64,000 nt of DNA from Salinispora vitiensis (lineage in GTDB: Bacteria; Actinomycetota; Actinomycetes; Mycobacteriales; Micromonosporaceae). The position numbers and the translations under genes are program-made. The notes below the pieces were generated by a model that was not told the DNA's origin, ran no database searches, and worked only from the letters and a program-made list of their open reading frames with translations. The DNA is taken from the NCBI RefSeq assembly GCF_000378825.1, contig NZ_KB900388.1:3040777-3104776 (forward strand), given 5' to 3'. Of the stretch, positions 41,585 through 49,987 are shown piece by piece (the first letter of the stretch is position 1; each line of letters starts with the position of its first letter).

Positions 41585-42637
41585 TTAACGCCGCTTCGCC
41601 CGCTGGGCGTCTTTGATGACCCGGGCGAGTCTCCGACCTGCGCGGCGCTGGGCCGCCGGGTCCGCGCGGAGCTCTGCCCACGCGGCCTCCCGGCAGAGCT
41701 GATTCCAGGCCCGCAGTCGTTGCTCGCTCAGCCTCCCGTCGGCGACGGCCGCGAGCACCTCGCAGCCGGGCTCGTTGGCATGACCGCAGTCGCCGAATCG
41801 ACAGCCGAGCGCCAACTCCGCGAGGTCGTCGAACCCCGCGTCAACAGTGGCCACGTCGGCGTGGACGCCGACCTCGCGCATACCGGGGGTGTCAATCAGG
41901 CAGCAGCCGCCCTCCAACGCGAAGAGTTGCCGGGCAGTGGTGGTGTGCCGGCCCTTCGCGTCCGAGCTGCGGACCTTTCCGGTGGCGCCCAACTCCCGGC
42001 CGGCAAGGGCGTTCAGGAGCGTCGATTTTCCTGCCCCGGATTCGCCGACGAGCACCAGGGTGCGCTCCGCGCACCGGCCCAGGAGGTCGGATATCCCGGT
42101 GGCTGTCGCCGCCGCGACAGAGATGATGTCGACGCCGGGATGCTGCTGGAGCAGACCGTTCTCGATGGCTGCGGTGGAGCTCACGAGGTCGGCCTTGGCG
42201 AGGATCACCAGGGGTACCGCTCCAGCGTCCCAGGCCAGCGAGGTGAAACGTTGCAGCCGACCGTGGACGACCGGCCGGTCCAAGCCGCAGACAATGCCCA
42301 CCACGTCCACGTTCGCGGCGATGAGCTGGCTCCCCCCGGTGGAGGGGTCGCGGCGGCGGAGCAGCGAGGCCCGTGGCAGCAGGTCGAGGACGCGATCGTC
42401 GTTGACGACGACCCAGTCACCGACCGCGAGCGCGGGTGCCGAGGACCGTACGGGGAAGTGGCGGGTGCCACCTTCGGTGCTGATCAGGACGGCGGAGCCG
42501 TCGTGGCGGACGACGCGCCCGGGACGGCCGGCGCCGTGTGCGGCGAGCGCCGCCTGCCATCGGTGCGACCAGCCCAAGGCGGTGAGAGACGAGGATGATT
42601 CTGGGGTCGCCGATGGACCCCGGTGGGGAGAAGACAA
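41585..42637 (-). CDS. rsgA: Ribosome small-subunit-dependent GTPase RsgA
   Basis: 350 residues. An N-terminal OB-fold (about 40-95), circularly permuted GTPase with G4 LAKADL near 145-150 before G1 GESGAGKST at 198-206, and G3 DTPGM, then the C-terminal zinc knuckle CRFGDCGHANEPGC. RsgA helps final maturation of the 30S subunit. The start is TTG at 42637 with GAGGGTT upstream; no ATG or GTG fits the N-terminus. A 13-codon ORF with a very strong ribosome site and a hairpin lies in its leader (42704-42755). Confidence 0.93.
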   Translation of the reverse strand: MSSPHRGPSATPESSSSLTALGWSHRWQAALAAHGAGRPGRVVRHDGSAVLISTEGGTRHFPVRSSAPALAVGDWVVVNDDRVLDLLPRASLLRRRDPSTGGSQLIAANVDVVGIVCGLDRPVVHGRLQRFTSLAWDAGAVPLVILAKADLVSSTAAIENGLLQQHPGVDIISVAAATATGISDLLGRCAERTLVLVGESGAGKSTLLNALAGRELGATGKVRSSDAKGRHTTTARQLFALEGGCCLIDTPGMREVGVHADVATVDAGFDDLAELALGCRFGDCGHANEPGCEVLAAVADGRLSEQRLRAWNQLCREAAWAELRADPAAQRRAGRRLARVIKDAQRAKRR

Positions 42638-42703
42638 CTGAGGAACCCTCTGCGTGAAGGAAGTGAGATCCGATCGGGTGAACCGATCGTCACCTGATGT
42701 CGC

Positions 42704-42745
42704 TCAGGCGCACGAAGCGTGGCGGTTTTCAGCAGTCACATGCAT
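42704..42745 (-). other. Possible 13-codon leader ORF upstream of rsgA
   Basis: Preceded by AAGGAGGAGG (10-nt spacing), ATG 42745 opens MHVTAENRHASCA and stops 66 nt before the rsgA TTG. The ribosome site is one of the strongest in the window, yet the peptide is tiny, as expected for a regulatory leader. It may instead be a chance ORF. Confidence 0.35.
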
Positions 42746-42755
42746 GAAAACGCCA
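42720..42755 (-). promoter_or_regulatory. Hairpin in the rsgA leader
   Basis: TGGCGGTTTTCA (42720-42731) and TGAAAACGCCA (42745-42755) pair with one bulge around a 13-nt loop. It overlaps the leader ORF start, and also sits 70 nt after the COG0523 stop, so it may act as that gene's terminator. Confidence 0.5.
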
Positions 42756-42824
42756 CCTCCTCCTTCAGCTCCCGCAGCCTCGCGGCGAGGCCCCGGACAT
42801 ACTACGCCATCCGTTCCCCTCGCG

Positions 42825-44093
42825 TCACGGCCGAAGAACGTCCGCGACCGGGAAGCACCCGGTCAACGGGTCGTCGTAGTGCCGCCAGGTGTCGCTGCCG
42901 TCGGCGAGCTCGTCATCGGTGAGTAGGCAGCTGGTGAGGGTGTGGCACAGCGCGGCGGGGTCGAGGCCCAGGCCGATGAAGACCAAGTGTTGGTGGCGGT
43001 CGCCGTAGTAGGCGTCCCAGTCGAGTGCGGCGGCGAGCCGGCGGTGGTCGGACACGTCGTCCCAGCGGGAGTCGGGAAGGGCGACCAGCCAGTGGCCGAG
43101 GGAGCCGAGGCGGAGTCCACCCCCGGCGAAGTTCCAGGCGATCACCGTGTCGGGTTGGCTGGCGAGCCAGAGGTGCCCGCGAGAGCGTACGACCTGGTCG
43201 TTGAGGTTCTCAAAAGCGTCGTGGATGCGCCGCGGGTGGAATGGCCGGCGGGCCCGAAAGACGACCGAGACGATGCCACAGTCCGGGTCCGGCTCGTGCA
43301 CTCCGAGGACGTACCCCTCGAGGCCACGGGTGAGGAGGCCGGGGGTCTCGGGCCGGTGCCGGAGGGTGCCGCGCAGCTGGCGGGTCAGCGCGGTAGCGTC
43401 GAGCTGATCACCGCTGACGGGGACCTGCGTCGCCCACGGCGCCATCCGCTCGAGCAGCACCGACAGGCGACTGGTGCCGTACGCGCCGGCTCGGGACCGG
43501 CCCCAGAGGACGAGCGTGTCGGCGTACTCGATCTGTCGGACGATGACGTCGGCCAGCGCCCGGTCGTCGTAGTCCGCCGCCGCGATGCCGAGGTGCTTCA
43601 GGTCGTCGGTGCTGACAAGCCCGTCGAGTAGATGTTCGGCATCGACGACGGTGACATAGGAATCGATCCGGATCAGATCGGTGATCGGAGCGCCGTCAAC
43701 GGGGCAGTGCGCGCAGACAGCGGCGACCGCCTCGGGCTCGACCACCTCGGGCAGCATCAGCAGCAGATCGCGGTTGGGCTGCGCGCGGGCCAGCCGGGCG
43801 AGGGTGGGCAGCACATCTTCCCGCAGCGTGCAGGGAACGCATCCGTGTGCGAGCGTGATCCGCTCGTCCTCGAGTACGCCCGCGCTGTCGCGCACGACCC
43901 GCCGCACGGTGCCGGCGCTCAGGTCGGCGAGGTCGTGCTGGACCAACAGCAGGGTCGGATCCGCCACCAGCAGGGTACGGGCGACGGCGTACGTCGCGGA
44001 GGGCCAGAAGCCGCTGAGCACGGTCAGGGACGGGCGGGTGCCGGCCACCGCGGCGCCGGGGTCGGTGGGCGCGAGTGGAGACGTCGTCATCAC
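42825..44093 (-). CDS. COG0523 (CobW-like) metallochaperone-like protein with degenerate P-loop
   Basis: 422 residues. The N-terminal strand RPSLTVLSGFWPSATYAVA stands where COG0523 proteins have the P-loop GxxGxGKT; here it lacks GKT. The metal-binding GCVPCTLRED (family GCxxC), VVDAEHLL and the C-terminal CobW_C domain (SRGHLWLASQPDTVIAWNFAGGGLRL) are kept. COG0523 proteins deliver or store zinc under starvation. A Zur-like box lies 19 nt upstream of the start, supporting zinc control. Loss of the P-loop suggests GTP is not used, by inference. Confidence 0.85.
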   Translation of the reverse strand: MMTTSPLAPTDPGAAVAGTRPSLTVLSGFWPSATYAVARTLLVADPTLLLVQHDLADLSAGTVRRVVRDSAGVLEDERITLAHGCVPCTLREDVLPTLARLARAQPNRDLLLMLPEVVEPEAVAAVCAHCPVDGAPITDLIRIDSYVTVVDAEHLLDGLVSTDDLKHLGIAAADYDDRALADVIVRQIEYADTLVLWGRSRAGAYGTSRLSVLLERMAPWATQVPVSGDQLDATALTRQLRGTLRHRPETPGLLTRGLEGYVLGVHEPDPDCGIVSVVFRARRPFHPRRIHDAFENLNDQVVRSRGHLWLASQPDTVIAWNFAGGGLRLGSLGHWLVALPDSRWDDVSDHRRLAAALDWDAYYGDRHQHLVFIGLGLDPAALCHTLTSCLLTDDELADGSDTWRHYDDPLTGCFPVADVLRP

Positions 44094-44111
44094 AGTCCTC
44101 TCAACTCTTAA

Positions 44112-44126
44112 TGAAAACGATTGTCA
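44112..44126 (-). promoter_or_regulatory. Zur-like box upstream of the COG0523 gene
   Basis: TGAAAACGATTGTCA is a 6-3-6 inverted repeat with one mismatch and resembles the actinobacterial Zur consensus (TGAAAATGATTTTCA-like). It lies just upstream of ATG 44093, in position to block transcription when zinc is ample. Confidence 0.7.
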
Positions 44127-44255
44127 GTCTAAGCCCATCGGGCGCGCCGGGTGGGCAGGGGCGCCAACATCCAGCCCATGAAGACCGATAGGACGAAAAT
44201 CGTGTTCATTAACACCCGTCTGGTGCCAGGAGCGACCCGGTCGCGCGCCCACCCC

Positions 44256-44714
44256 TCAGGAGAGACCGCGGACACCTACCGGCTGTCCGCCGCTCTCCTC
44301 GCCGGTCGGCCGAAAGCCCAACCGGAGGTAGAAGCCCGCCGGCCCGCCCACCCCCGGCTCCCAGGTGACGTACGCCCGGTCACCGCCCCTTGCCCGGATT
44401 TCTTGACATACGGCCTCAACCGCGAACCGACCGTAGCCACGCCCCTGCGCCTCAGCCGCGATGTTCAGCCGCCACAGGCCCGACCGCAGATCGTCGGCAT
44501 CATGGTCGGGCCCCCACGGAATATTCAAGAAGGCCATAGCGAAGCCGACCAGCTTGTCGCCGTCATAGATCAACCTTGGCCAGGCATAGTCGGGCCAGAC
44601 GTACGCCTCCGCGAGCGACTCGGCCACGGACTCGACAAAGCGCTCCTGATCGGGTCGTACCGAGAGCGCGAGAGCCGCCTCGAGATTCTCTGGGGTAATC
44701 CGCTCCAACCGCAT
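44256..44714 (-). CDS. GNAT-family N-acetyltransferase
   Basis: 152 residues. The acetyl-CoA motif A reads LWRLNIAAEAQGRGYGRFAVEAVC (Q/RxxGxG/A) and motif B GPAGFYLRLGFRPTGE. The shape is that of the diamine/aminoglycoside-type GNATs. The ATG at 44714 lies 7 nt after TAGGTT and has no ribosome site, so it may be leaderless. An in-frame start at 44822 adds unconserved residues. Substrate unknown. Confidence 0.83.
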   Translation of the reverse strand: MRLERITPENLEAALALSVRPDQERFVESVAESLAEAYVWPDYAWPRLIYDGDKLVGFAMAFLNIPWGPDHDADDLRSGLWRLNIAAEAQGRGYGRFAVEAVCQEIRARGGDRAYVTWEPGVGGPAGFYLRLGFRPTGEESGGQPVGVRGLS

Positions 44715-44894
44715 GCGGCGGAACCTAGCGGCAAGAAGGCTGAGCCGGCGACCGGTTTCCCCGCGGCAGGGCGGCTTCACCTGCCCGCGAGTGGCGCATC
44801 CTTCGTCCACCATAGAGGACAAACGAAGCCGTTCCGTTGCCCCTGCTACGGTGTGGGAGAAGTCACCCCATCGCGAGTCGAGAAGAGATTCCTA

Positions 44895-45734
44895 GTGACC
44901 AACACCCCTTCGGGAAGCACGTCATCGGACACCAGACCGAACGGGTCACTCTCCTCGAAGATCGACACTACGATCGCGCACCCGGCCCGGATCTGGAACT
45001 ACTGGCTGGGCGGCAAGGACAACTTCGAGGTGGATCGCGAGGTCGGCGACCACACGATCGCCGCCTACCCACACATCATCGAACTGGCCCGCAACCAGCG
45101 ATCCTTCCTGGTACGCGCGGTCACTCATCTGGCCAGAGAGACCGGCATCCGACAGTTTCTGGACATCGGCACCGGCCTGCCCACAGCCAACAACACCCAC
45201 GAGGTCGCGCAGTCGATCGCACCCGAGTCGCGCATCGTCTACGCCGACAACGACCCGCTGGTCCTGGTGCACGCGCGGGCGCTACTGACCAGCCACCCCG
45301 AGGGCGTCACCGACTACATCGACGCCGATCTGCGGGACCCGGACAAGATCCTCGCTGCGGCGGCCAAAACACTCGACTTCACCAAACCGATCGCCATCAC
45401 CATGCTCGGCATTGTGATCTTCCTGCCCGATGACGACGAGGCCTACGGAGTAGTTGACCGCCTGGTCGAGGCGCTGCCGTCGGGGAGTTACCTGGCGATG
45501 ACGCACACCACCAACGCCATCCACGGGGCCGCGACCGACGAGGCGGTTCGGATCTGGAACGAGGGCGGCTCCGACCCCATGGTGGTGCGTAGTCTCGACG
45601 GCATCGGCCGGTTCTTCCGCGGCCTTGAGCTGGTCGAACCGGGCATCGTCTCACTGACCCGGTGGCGGCCCAACGCCGATACCGCCACCGGGCCCGAGGT
45701 TGACGAGTTCTGCGGAGTGGGCCGCAAGCCGTGA
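44895..45734 (+). CDS. SAM-dependent methyltransferase (Methyltransf_19 / DUF574 type)
   Basis: 279 residues. The N-terminus HPARIWNYWLGGKDNFEVDREVGD is diagnostic of this actinobacterial family, followed by FLDIGTGLPTANNTHEVAQ (SAM motif I), VYADNDPLVLVHARALL and DYIDADLRDP. These proteins are numerous in streptomycetes and relatives, often near HTH regulators; the substrate is unknown. GTG 44895 with AGAAGAG upstream. It is divergent from the GNAT gene. Confidence 0.92.
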   Translation: MTNTPSGSTSSDTRPNGSLSSKIDTTIAHPARIWNYWLGGKDNFEVDREVGDHTIAAYPHIIELARNQRSFLVRAVTHLARETGIRQFLDIGTGLPTANNTHEVAQSIAPESRIVYADNDPLVLVHARALLTSHPEGVTDYIDADLRDPDKILAAAAKTLDFTKPIAITMLGIVIFLPDDDEAYGVVDRLVEALPSGSYLAMTHTTNAIHGAATDEAVRIWNEGGSDPMVVRSLDGIGRFFRGLELVEPGIVSLTRWRPNADTATGPEVDEFCGVGRKP

Positions 45735-45938
45735 CCCGCAGGTAGGACACCACCGTCGGCTGCTTCCGGCTCCCGGCGGCACGGACTGCCGGTCGACCGG
45801 CAGGCCGTGCCGCACCAACGGTTCGGCCCGTGCCAAGAGAGTCGTAGGCGTCGTATAACGGTCATGTGTCGACACCTGTCGGGCCGAGCGTCGGCGGTGT
45901 AACACTGCTGTCGATCGGTCACGGGAGGGTGAGGACCA

Positions 45939-46433
45939 TTGGTTGCGGAGCACCAAGGCCGGCAGGAACTGCCGCCCCTCGACACCCTCGCCGACCGCTT
46001 GGAGTACCTGTTCGAGACCATCCGCCCTGCACCGGAGGAGCTGGGACGGCCCGAGGAGGCCGGGCGGAAGTACACAAACAAGGAAATTGCCGACAAGATC
46101 AACGGACACCAGGAGGAAACGGGGGTGTCGATCAGCGCCGCTTACATCGGAGAGCTACGCCGGGGGGTGGCGTGGGATCCGCGCACCTCGCATGTTCGCG
46201 CCCTGGCTCGCGCCTTTGGCATCCATTCCGGATACTTCGTGGACGATGGCGCGGCGCACCGGGTTCAGGAACAGCTCCGACTCCTCGGTGAGCTGCGACG
46301 GATGGGCGTCAAGCAGGTAGCGCTGCGGCAGGTTCTCGCTGACACCGGCTTGTCCTCGGCTGACTCTCGGCTGGTGGAACAGATGGTCGCCCGCCTGCAA
46401 GCCCTCGACGGCGGCCACCGTAACGGCCACTGA
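45939..46433 (+). CDS. XRE/EspR-like helix-turn-helix regulator
   Basis: 164 residues. The region YTNKEIADKINGHQEETGVSISAAYIGELRRGVAWDPRTSHVRALARAFGI is a helix-turn-helix of the EspR type found in mycobacteria and other actinomycetes, with a C-terminal helical tail for dimerisation (LRLLGELRRMGVKQVALRQVL). The start is a TTG at 45939 that directly follows GGGAGGGTGAGGACCA. A small ORF of unknown nature follows closely. Confidence 0.85.
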   Translation: MVAEHQGRQELPPLDTLADRLEYLFETIRPAPEELGRPEEAGRKYTNKEIADKINGHQEETGVSISAAYIGELRRGVAWDPRTSHVRALARAFGIHSGYFVDDGAAHRVQEQLRLLGELRRMGVKQVALRQVLADTGLSSADSRLVEQMVARLQALDGGHRNGH

Positions 46434-46438
46434 CCGCC

Positions 46439-46735
46439 GTGCTGGTCCTGCGGTGGAGGCATGCGGACGACCGAGCGTACCGAGCCGGCGTCACCGCCGC
46501 CCAACCGGATTTAGCCGCGGCTCCACCCCGGTCGACCGACGGCTACGCCGCCGAGATCACCTGGCTCAGCCGCGTCGCGACCGCGTACCGCCAGTCCCCG
46601 CTGGTGGCCGCCACCCTCGACGCTACCGAGCACCTCACCGCCACCGCCCCGCGACCGGAGCCCGTTGGATCAACCAGATCCACCCCTCCCACCGCATCAG
46701 CAACAAAGCTACGGTCAGACCAACACGCTAACTAG
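46439..46735 (+). CDS. Hypothetical protein, possibly co-transcribed with the EspR-like gene
   Basis: 98 residues from a GTG 5 nt after the regulator stop. The sequence has a charged N-terminal third and a Thr/Pro/Ser/Ala-rich tail, with no family motif. It overlaps by 21 nt the 3' end of the convergent membrane gene. It could be a spurious ORF; the close spacing is the only support. Confidence 0.35.
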   Translation: MLVLRWRHADDRAYRAGVTAAQPDLAAAPPRSTDGYAAEITWLSRVATAYRQSPLVAATLDATEHLTATAPRPEPVGSTRSTPPTASATKLRSDQHAN

Positions 46736-47128
46736 ACAGGCCCCCAGGGCCACGACCAAAACCACGACATTGAGAATCATTACGGTGGAGTAGCCGGTGG
46801 AGGTCTGTTCGCCGGGAGGGCCGAGCGCACCCCGGCCAAAGGTAACTGTGGGGGCCATATATTCGAGGGCGACCTGCGCATCGGAAGGAACGTCAATCTC
46901 ACAGGAAGCTCGTCCCGCCTTCCGCGGCAGGGCATACGGCACCCAGACCTCCACCCGATGCCGCCCCGGCTGGACCGCGAGGCGGTGCTGACCCCAGCCG
47001 GATACCGCTTCGTCGACACCATCCACTCTGACCCGAGGCTTGGTGCTGCCGTAAAGAAAAGCAGTCGCGGGGTAACTTAAGGTGAGGTCAAGAAACGTCC
47101 CTCTATCTCCTCCACCCGAATTCTCCAT
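46715..47128 (-). CDS. Membrane protein with an N-terminal beta-rich domain and C-terminal anchor
   Basis: 137 residues from ATG 47128 (GGGAGGTCC upstream). Residues 10-100 are strand-rich (LDLTLSYPATAFLYGSTKPRVRVDG, LAVQPGRHRVEVWVPYAL), and one hydrophobic helix ends the protein (MILNVVVLVVALGACLVSVLV), so it is tail-anchored. No known family was recognised; the 'RVRVDG...PGRHRV' pattern recalls PEGA-like beta domains. The earlier in-frame start at 47173 has no ribosome site. Confidence 0.65.
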   Translation of the reverse strand: MENSGGGDRGTFLDLTLSYPATAFLYGSTKPRVRVDGVDEAVSGWGQHRLAVQPGRHRVEVWVPYALPRKAGRASCEIDVPSDAQVALEYMAPTVTFGRGALGPPGEQTSTGYSTVMILNVVVLVVALGACLVSVLV

Positions 47129-47301
47129 CAGGACCTCCCTCGCTTCCAAGAAAATCGACGTCCACTTAGGCAAAAGCTCACGTCGTCCACTCCGGCCAGG
47201 ATGCTAGCGCAAGGGTCCAAACGACGCTGTTCCTCCATCGGAGTGGGGGACACCGGGCCACACATTGTCTTTGCATCCTTCGACCCGGCAAGTGCCCAAA
47301 G

Positions 47302-47326
47302 CAGCTTACTGCAGCGCAGTAAGCTG
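47302..47326 (-). terminator. Perfect hairpin after the initiating glycosyl transferase gene
   Basis: CAGCTTACTGC (47302-47312) and GCAGTAAGCTG (47316-47326) pair exactly around a 3-nt loop. It lies 91 nt after the stop at 47418, between two genes on the minus strand. An operator role cannot be excluded. Confidence 0.6.
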
Positions 47327-47417
47327 ATGTTTCTCCACCTAGCTTCGAACCCTGCTTCAGCACTTCGTGAAGCCATCGAGTTCTTTGGCTATCAGTCTGG
47401 CCCGAAACCGTGGGCCC

Positions 47418-48833
47418 TCAGCGGCCGCCGCCGCGTAGCACTTCAATGACCGTCCGCACGATGACCTTCACATCCAACCAGAGCGACCAGTTCTCGATGT
47501 AATAGTTGTCAAACCGGGCCCGGTCAGAGATCGGCGTATCGCCGCGCAATCCGCTGACCTGCGCCAACCCCGTCAACCCGACCGGTACGCGGTGCCGCAT
47601 GGCGTACTCGGGGTAGTCCGCCGAAAACTGATCGACGAAGTACGGCCGCTCCGGACGCGGCCCCACCACTGTCATGTCGCCGCGGAGGATGTTCCACAGC
47701 TGAGGTAGTTCGTCCAGCGACGTGCGCCGCAGGAAGCGACCAACCGGGCCGATCCGAGGATCAGCGGCGACGGACCATGTGGTCTGCGACTCGGTCTCGT
47801 TCGCGGGTCGCATCGACCGGAACTTCAACAGCTCGAATGGGCGGCCGTAGCGGCCAATCCGTTCCTGGCGAAACAGGATGCCCCGGCCGCTCCCGATCCG
47901 GGTGGCGATCGCACACAGCAACAGGACCGGGCTCAGAAGCAGCAACGACGTGGCCGCGGTGATGATGTCGAATATACGTTTCGCGGCGAACTGGGGGCCG
48001 GTCAGCGAGGGACGGGTAACCCTACTGACGCCGATGGCACCGATGTGGTCGGGGATGCCGTGGCGGGAGTGGAACTCCCGTAGCCGAGGTACGACCCACA
48101 GGTCACAGGCGGCGACGCCGGGTAGCCGCGCGACCCGTAGGAGCTCCGCGTCGCTACAATCGACATCGGCGATCAGCACTACTTCACAGTGAAGTATTCG
48201 AATAACATCCTCGAGGTCGTTTAGATCACCGATCAACGGCTGACTGTCACTGCGTGTGTGGCTGGTCGACTTAACGTCGACAAAGCCGGCGAAGTGTAGC
48301 CCGTACTCCGGATAGCGACGCAGCAGGCGAGCCAGCTCGGTAGCGATTGGTCCGCCACCGATGATGATGGCGGAGTGTTCGACCCAGCGCCGTCGCCGAG
48401 CGATCACCACTGCCATCCGGGTCGCCATTCGTCCAGCTAGGACAATAACCGCCGACATCGCCACGACCCGCAGGTAGCCCGCCACGTAGTCGACGGAGTC
48501 ATGCCGCACGGCCGCGATGATCGCAACGACCGCGGTAGCGGCGAGCAAGCGGACACACAGTTGCGGTATCTCGTCCAGGAAGCTGACGTGTCGCCGCCCG
48601 GCATACAACCCGCCCAAGGCAAACGCGGCCACGGTGACCAGCCCGGCCGCGATGATGCCCTTCCAGTGGTCGCGGTTCCACGCCAACGGCGACAAGAAGG
48701 CAAGCAAATCGACCGGAAGCGTGAGCATCCAGGCTCGGAGCACGTGCGTGTGCCGCGAGGACGGTGACCTCATATAGGGCAACACTGTGGTTGATGCCGA
48801 CCGCTGCCGCGGCACGGTCACTACCTGCGCCAT
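47418..48833 (-). CDS. Initiating polyprenyl-phosphate sugar phosphotransferase (WbaP/WcaJ type)
   Basis: 471 residues. Four N-terminal membrane helices, a Rossmann-like CoA-binding domain (AIIIGGGPIATELARLL), a fifth helix, and the catalytic bacterial-sugar-transferase domain: KRIFDIITAATSLLLLSPVLLL, FRQERIGRYGRPFELLKFRSM, SLDELPQLWNILRGDMTVVGPRPE and VPVGLTGLAQVSG. It moves a sugar phosphate onto undecaprenyl phosphate, the first step of exopolysaccharide or wall-glycan repeat synthesis. ATG 48833 with GGGGGAAAA upstream; the longer ORF is rejected. It is divergent from the LCP gene. Confidence 0.93.
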   Translation of the reverse strand: MAQVVTVPRQRSASTTVLPYMRSPSSRHTHVLRAWMLTLPVDLLAFLSPLAWNRDHWKGIIAAGLVTVAAFALGGLYAGRRHVSFLDEIPQLCVRLLAATAVVAIIAAVRHDSVDYVAGYLRVVAMSAVIVLAGRMATRMAVVIARRRRWVEHSAIIIGGGPIATELARLLRRYPEYGLHFAGFVDVKSTSHTRSDSQPLIGDLNDLEDVIRILHCEVVLIADVDCSDAELLRVARLPGVAACDLWVVPRLREFHSRHGIPDHIGAIGVSRVTRPSLTGPQFAAKRIFDIITAATSLLLLSPVLLLCAIATRIGSGRGILFRQERIGRYGRPFELLKFRSMRPANETESQTTWSVAADPRIGPVGRFLRRTSLDELPQLWNILRGDMTVVGPRPERPYFVDQFSADYPEYAMRHRVPVGLTGLAQVSGLRGDTPISDRARFDNYYIENWSLWLDVKVIVRTVIEVLRGGGR

Positions 48834-48916
48834 GATTTTCCCCCGAGTTTTCGCTGCCGCCATTGAGGATGATACGACGAAGGTCGAGTTGGCACTGCCC
48901 GGGTAAGATCGTCCGC

Positions 48917-49975
48917 ATGTCCCTCGACGAGCCTTCCACTGAGGCTGGTGCGCCGCCTCAGGAGCAGCACCGATCATCGCGCCGACGCCGGTGGCGACGA
49001 GTGATTTTGGCTGTTCTGACCACGCTTGCTCTGCTTGCTGGCGGCGGGGCAGTGGCTGCGACACTTTACGCGCGCGACCTCGATAACGACATATCGCGGA
49101 TTGAGGCGTTTACCGAGGTTCCGCAGGAAGCCCGGCCGGCGAAGGACACGGCGGCCAAAGACGCGATGAACTTCCTGATCCTTGGCAGCGATACCCGCGA
49201 CCCGGAGAACACCGGCGGTTCCCGGGCCGACACCATCATCTTGATGCACCTGCCAGCGGACCGCTCCGGCGCACAGCTGGTATCCATCCCCCGAGACACC
49301 TGGGTGCAGGTGCCACGAAGTGCGGACGGACGGCGTGGGGGCACCGAAGCGAAGATCAACGCCGCCTACGCCTGGGGCGGCACACCGCTGATGGTGCAGA
49401 CCGTCGAGAGCTACACCGGCGTACGGATCGACCATGTGGTGATGGTTGACTTCGCCGGCTTCAGGGAGATCGTAGATGCGCTCGACGGGGTGAAAATCGA
49501 CGTGGAAACGGCATTCACCTCAACGCATTCCCTGAACGCGGACAGCATCCGCAAGTTCGCGGCCGGGCCGCAGACCATGGACGGCGCCGCAGCGCTGGAC
49601 TACGCGCGGGAGCGATACGCATTCGCGGATGGCGACTTCGCCCGGATCCGGCATCAGCAGCAGGTGATCAGAGCCATCATCAACAAGGCCGCCTCCGGTG
49701 GTGTCCTGACGAACCCCCGCAAGCTCAACTCGTTCCTGCGAGCCACCGCAGACGCGGTCGCCGTCGACGAAACGTTGAACATCTTTGGCACCGCCAACGA
49801 CCTGCGTCACCTGCGTAGCGACAGCCTGACCTTCTACACCAACCCCACCTCCGGCACCGGCACCCGCGGCGACCAGAGCGTCGTACTGCCCGATTCGGCC
49901 AAGGCAGCGGAGTTCTACGACGCGATACGCCGCGACGACACCGCACAAATCGCGGCGATCGGAGAGGCCAGATAG
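48917..49975 (+). CDS. LCP (LytR-CpsA-Psr) family glycan transferase
   Basis: 352 residues. A short basic cytoplasmic head (SSRRRRWRRV), one membrane helix (about 29-48), then the LCP domain: NFLILGSDTR, SRADTIILMHL, VSIPRDTWVQV, KINAAYAWGG, DHVVMVDFAGF and DYARERYAFADGDFARIRHQQQ. LCP enzymes attach lipid-linked glycans to the wall or arabinogalactan-like acceptors. ATG 48917 sits 7 nt after TAAGAT, so leaderless translation is likely. It belongs to the surrounding glycan locus, and converges on the beta-helix gene with 12 nt between the stops. Confidence 0.93.
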   Translation: MSLDEPSTEAGAPPQEQHRSSRRRRWRRVILAVLTTLALLAGGGAVAATLYARDLDNDISRIEAFTEVPQEARPAKDTAAKDAMNFLILGSDTRDPENTGGSRADTIILMHLPADRSGAQLVSIPRDTWVQVPRSADGRRGGTEAKINAAYAWGGTPLMVQTVESYTGVRIDHVVMVDFAGFREIVDALDGVKIDVETAFTSTHSLNADSIRKFAAGPQTMDGAAALDYARERYAFADGDFARIRHQQQVIRAIINKAASGGVLTNPRKLNSFLRATADAVAVDETLNIFGTANDLRHLRSDSLTFYTNPTSGTGTRGDQSVVLPDSAKAAEFYDAIRRDDTAQIAAIGEAR

Positions 49976-49987
49976 CGGGGCTGCCGG

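Noticed and set aside
42654..42926. Plus-strand ORF between rsgA and the COG0523 gene, tested as a zinc-free ribosomal protein gene often found near Zur sites
   Set aside because: The translation does not resemble L31, L33, S14 or L28.
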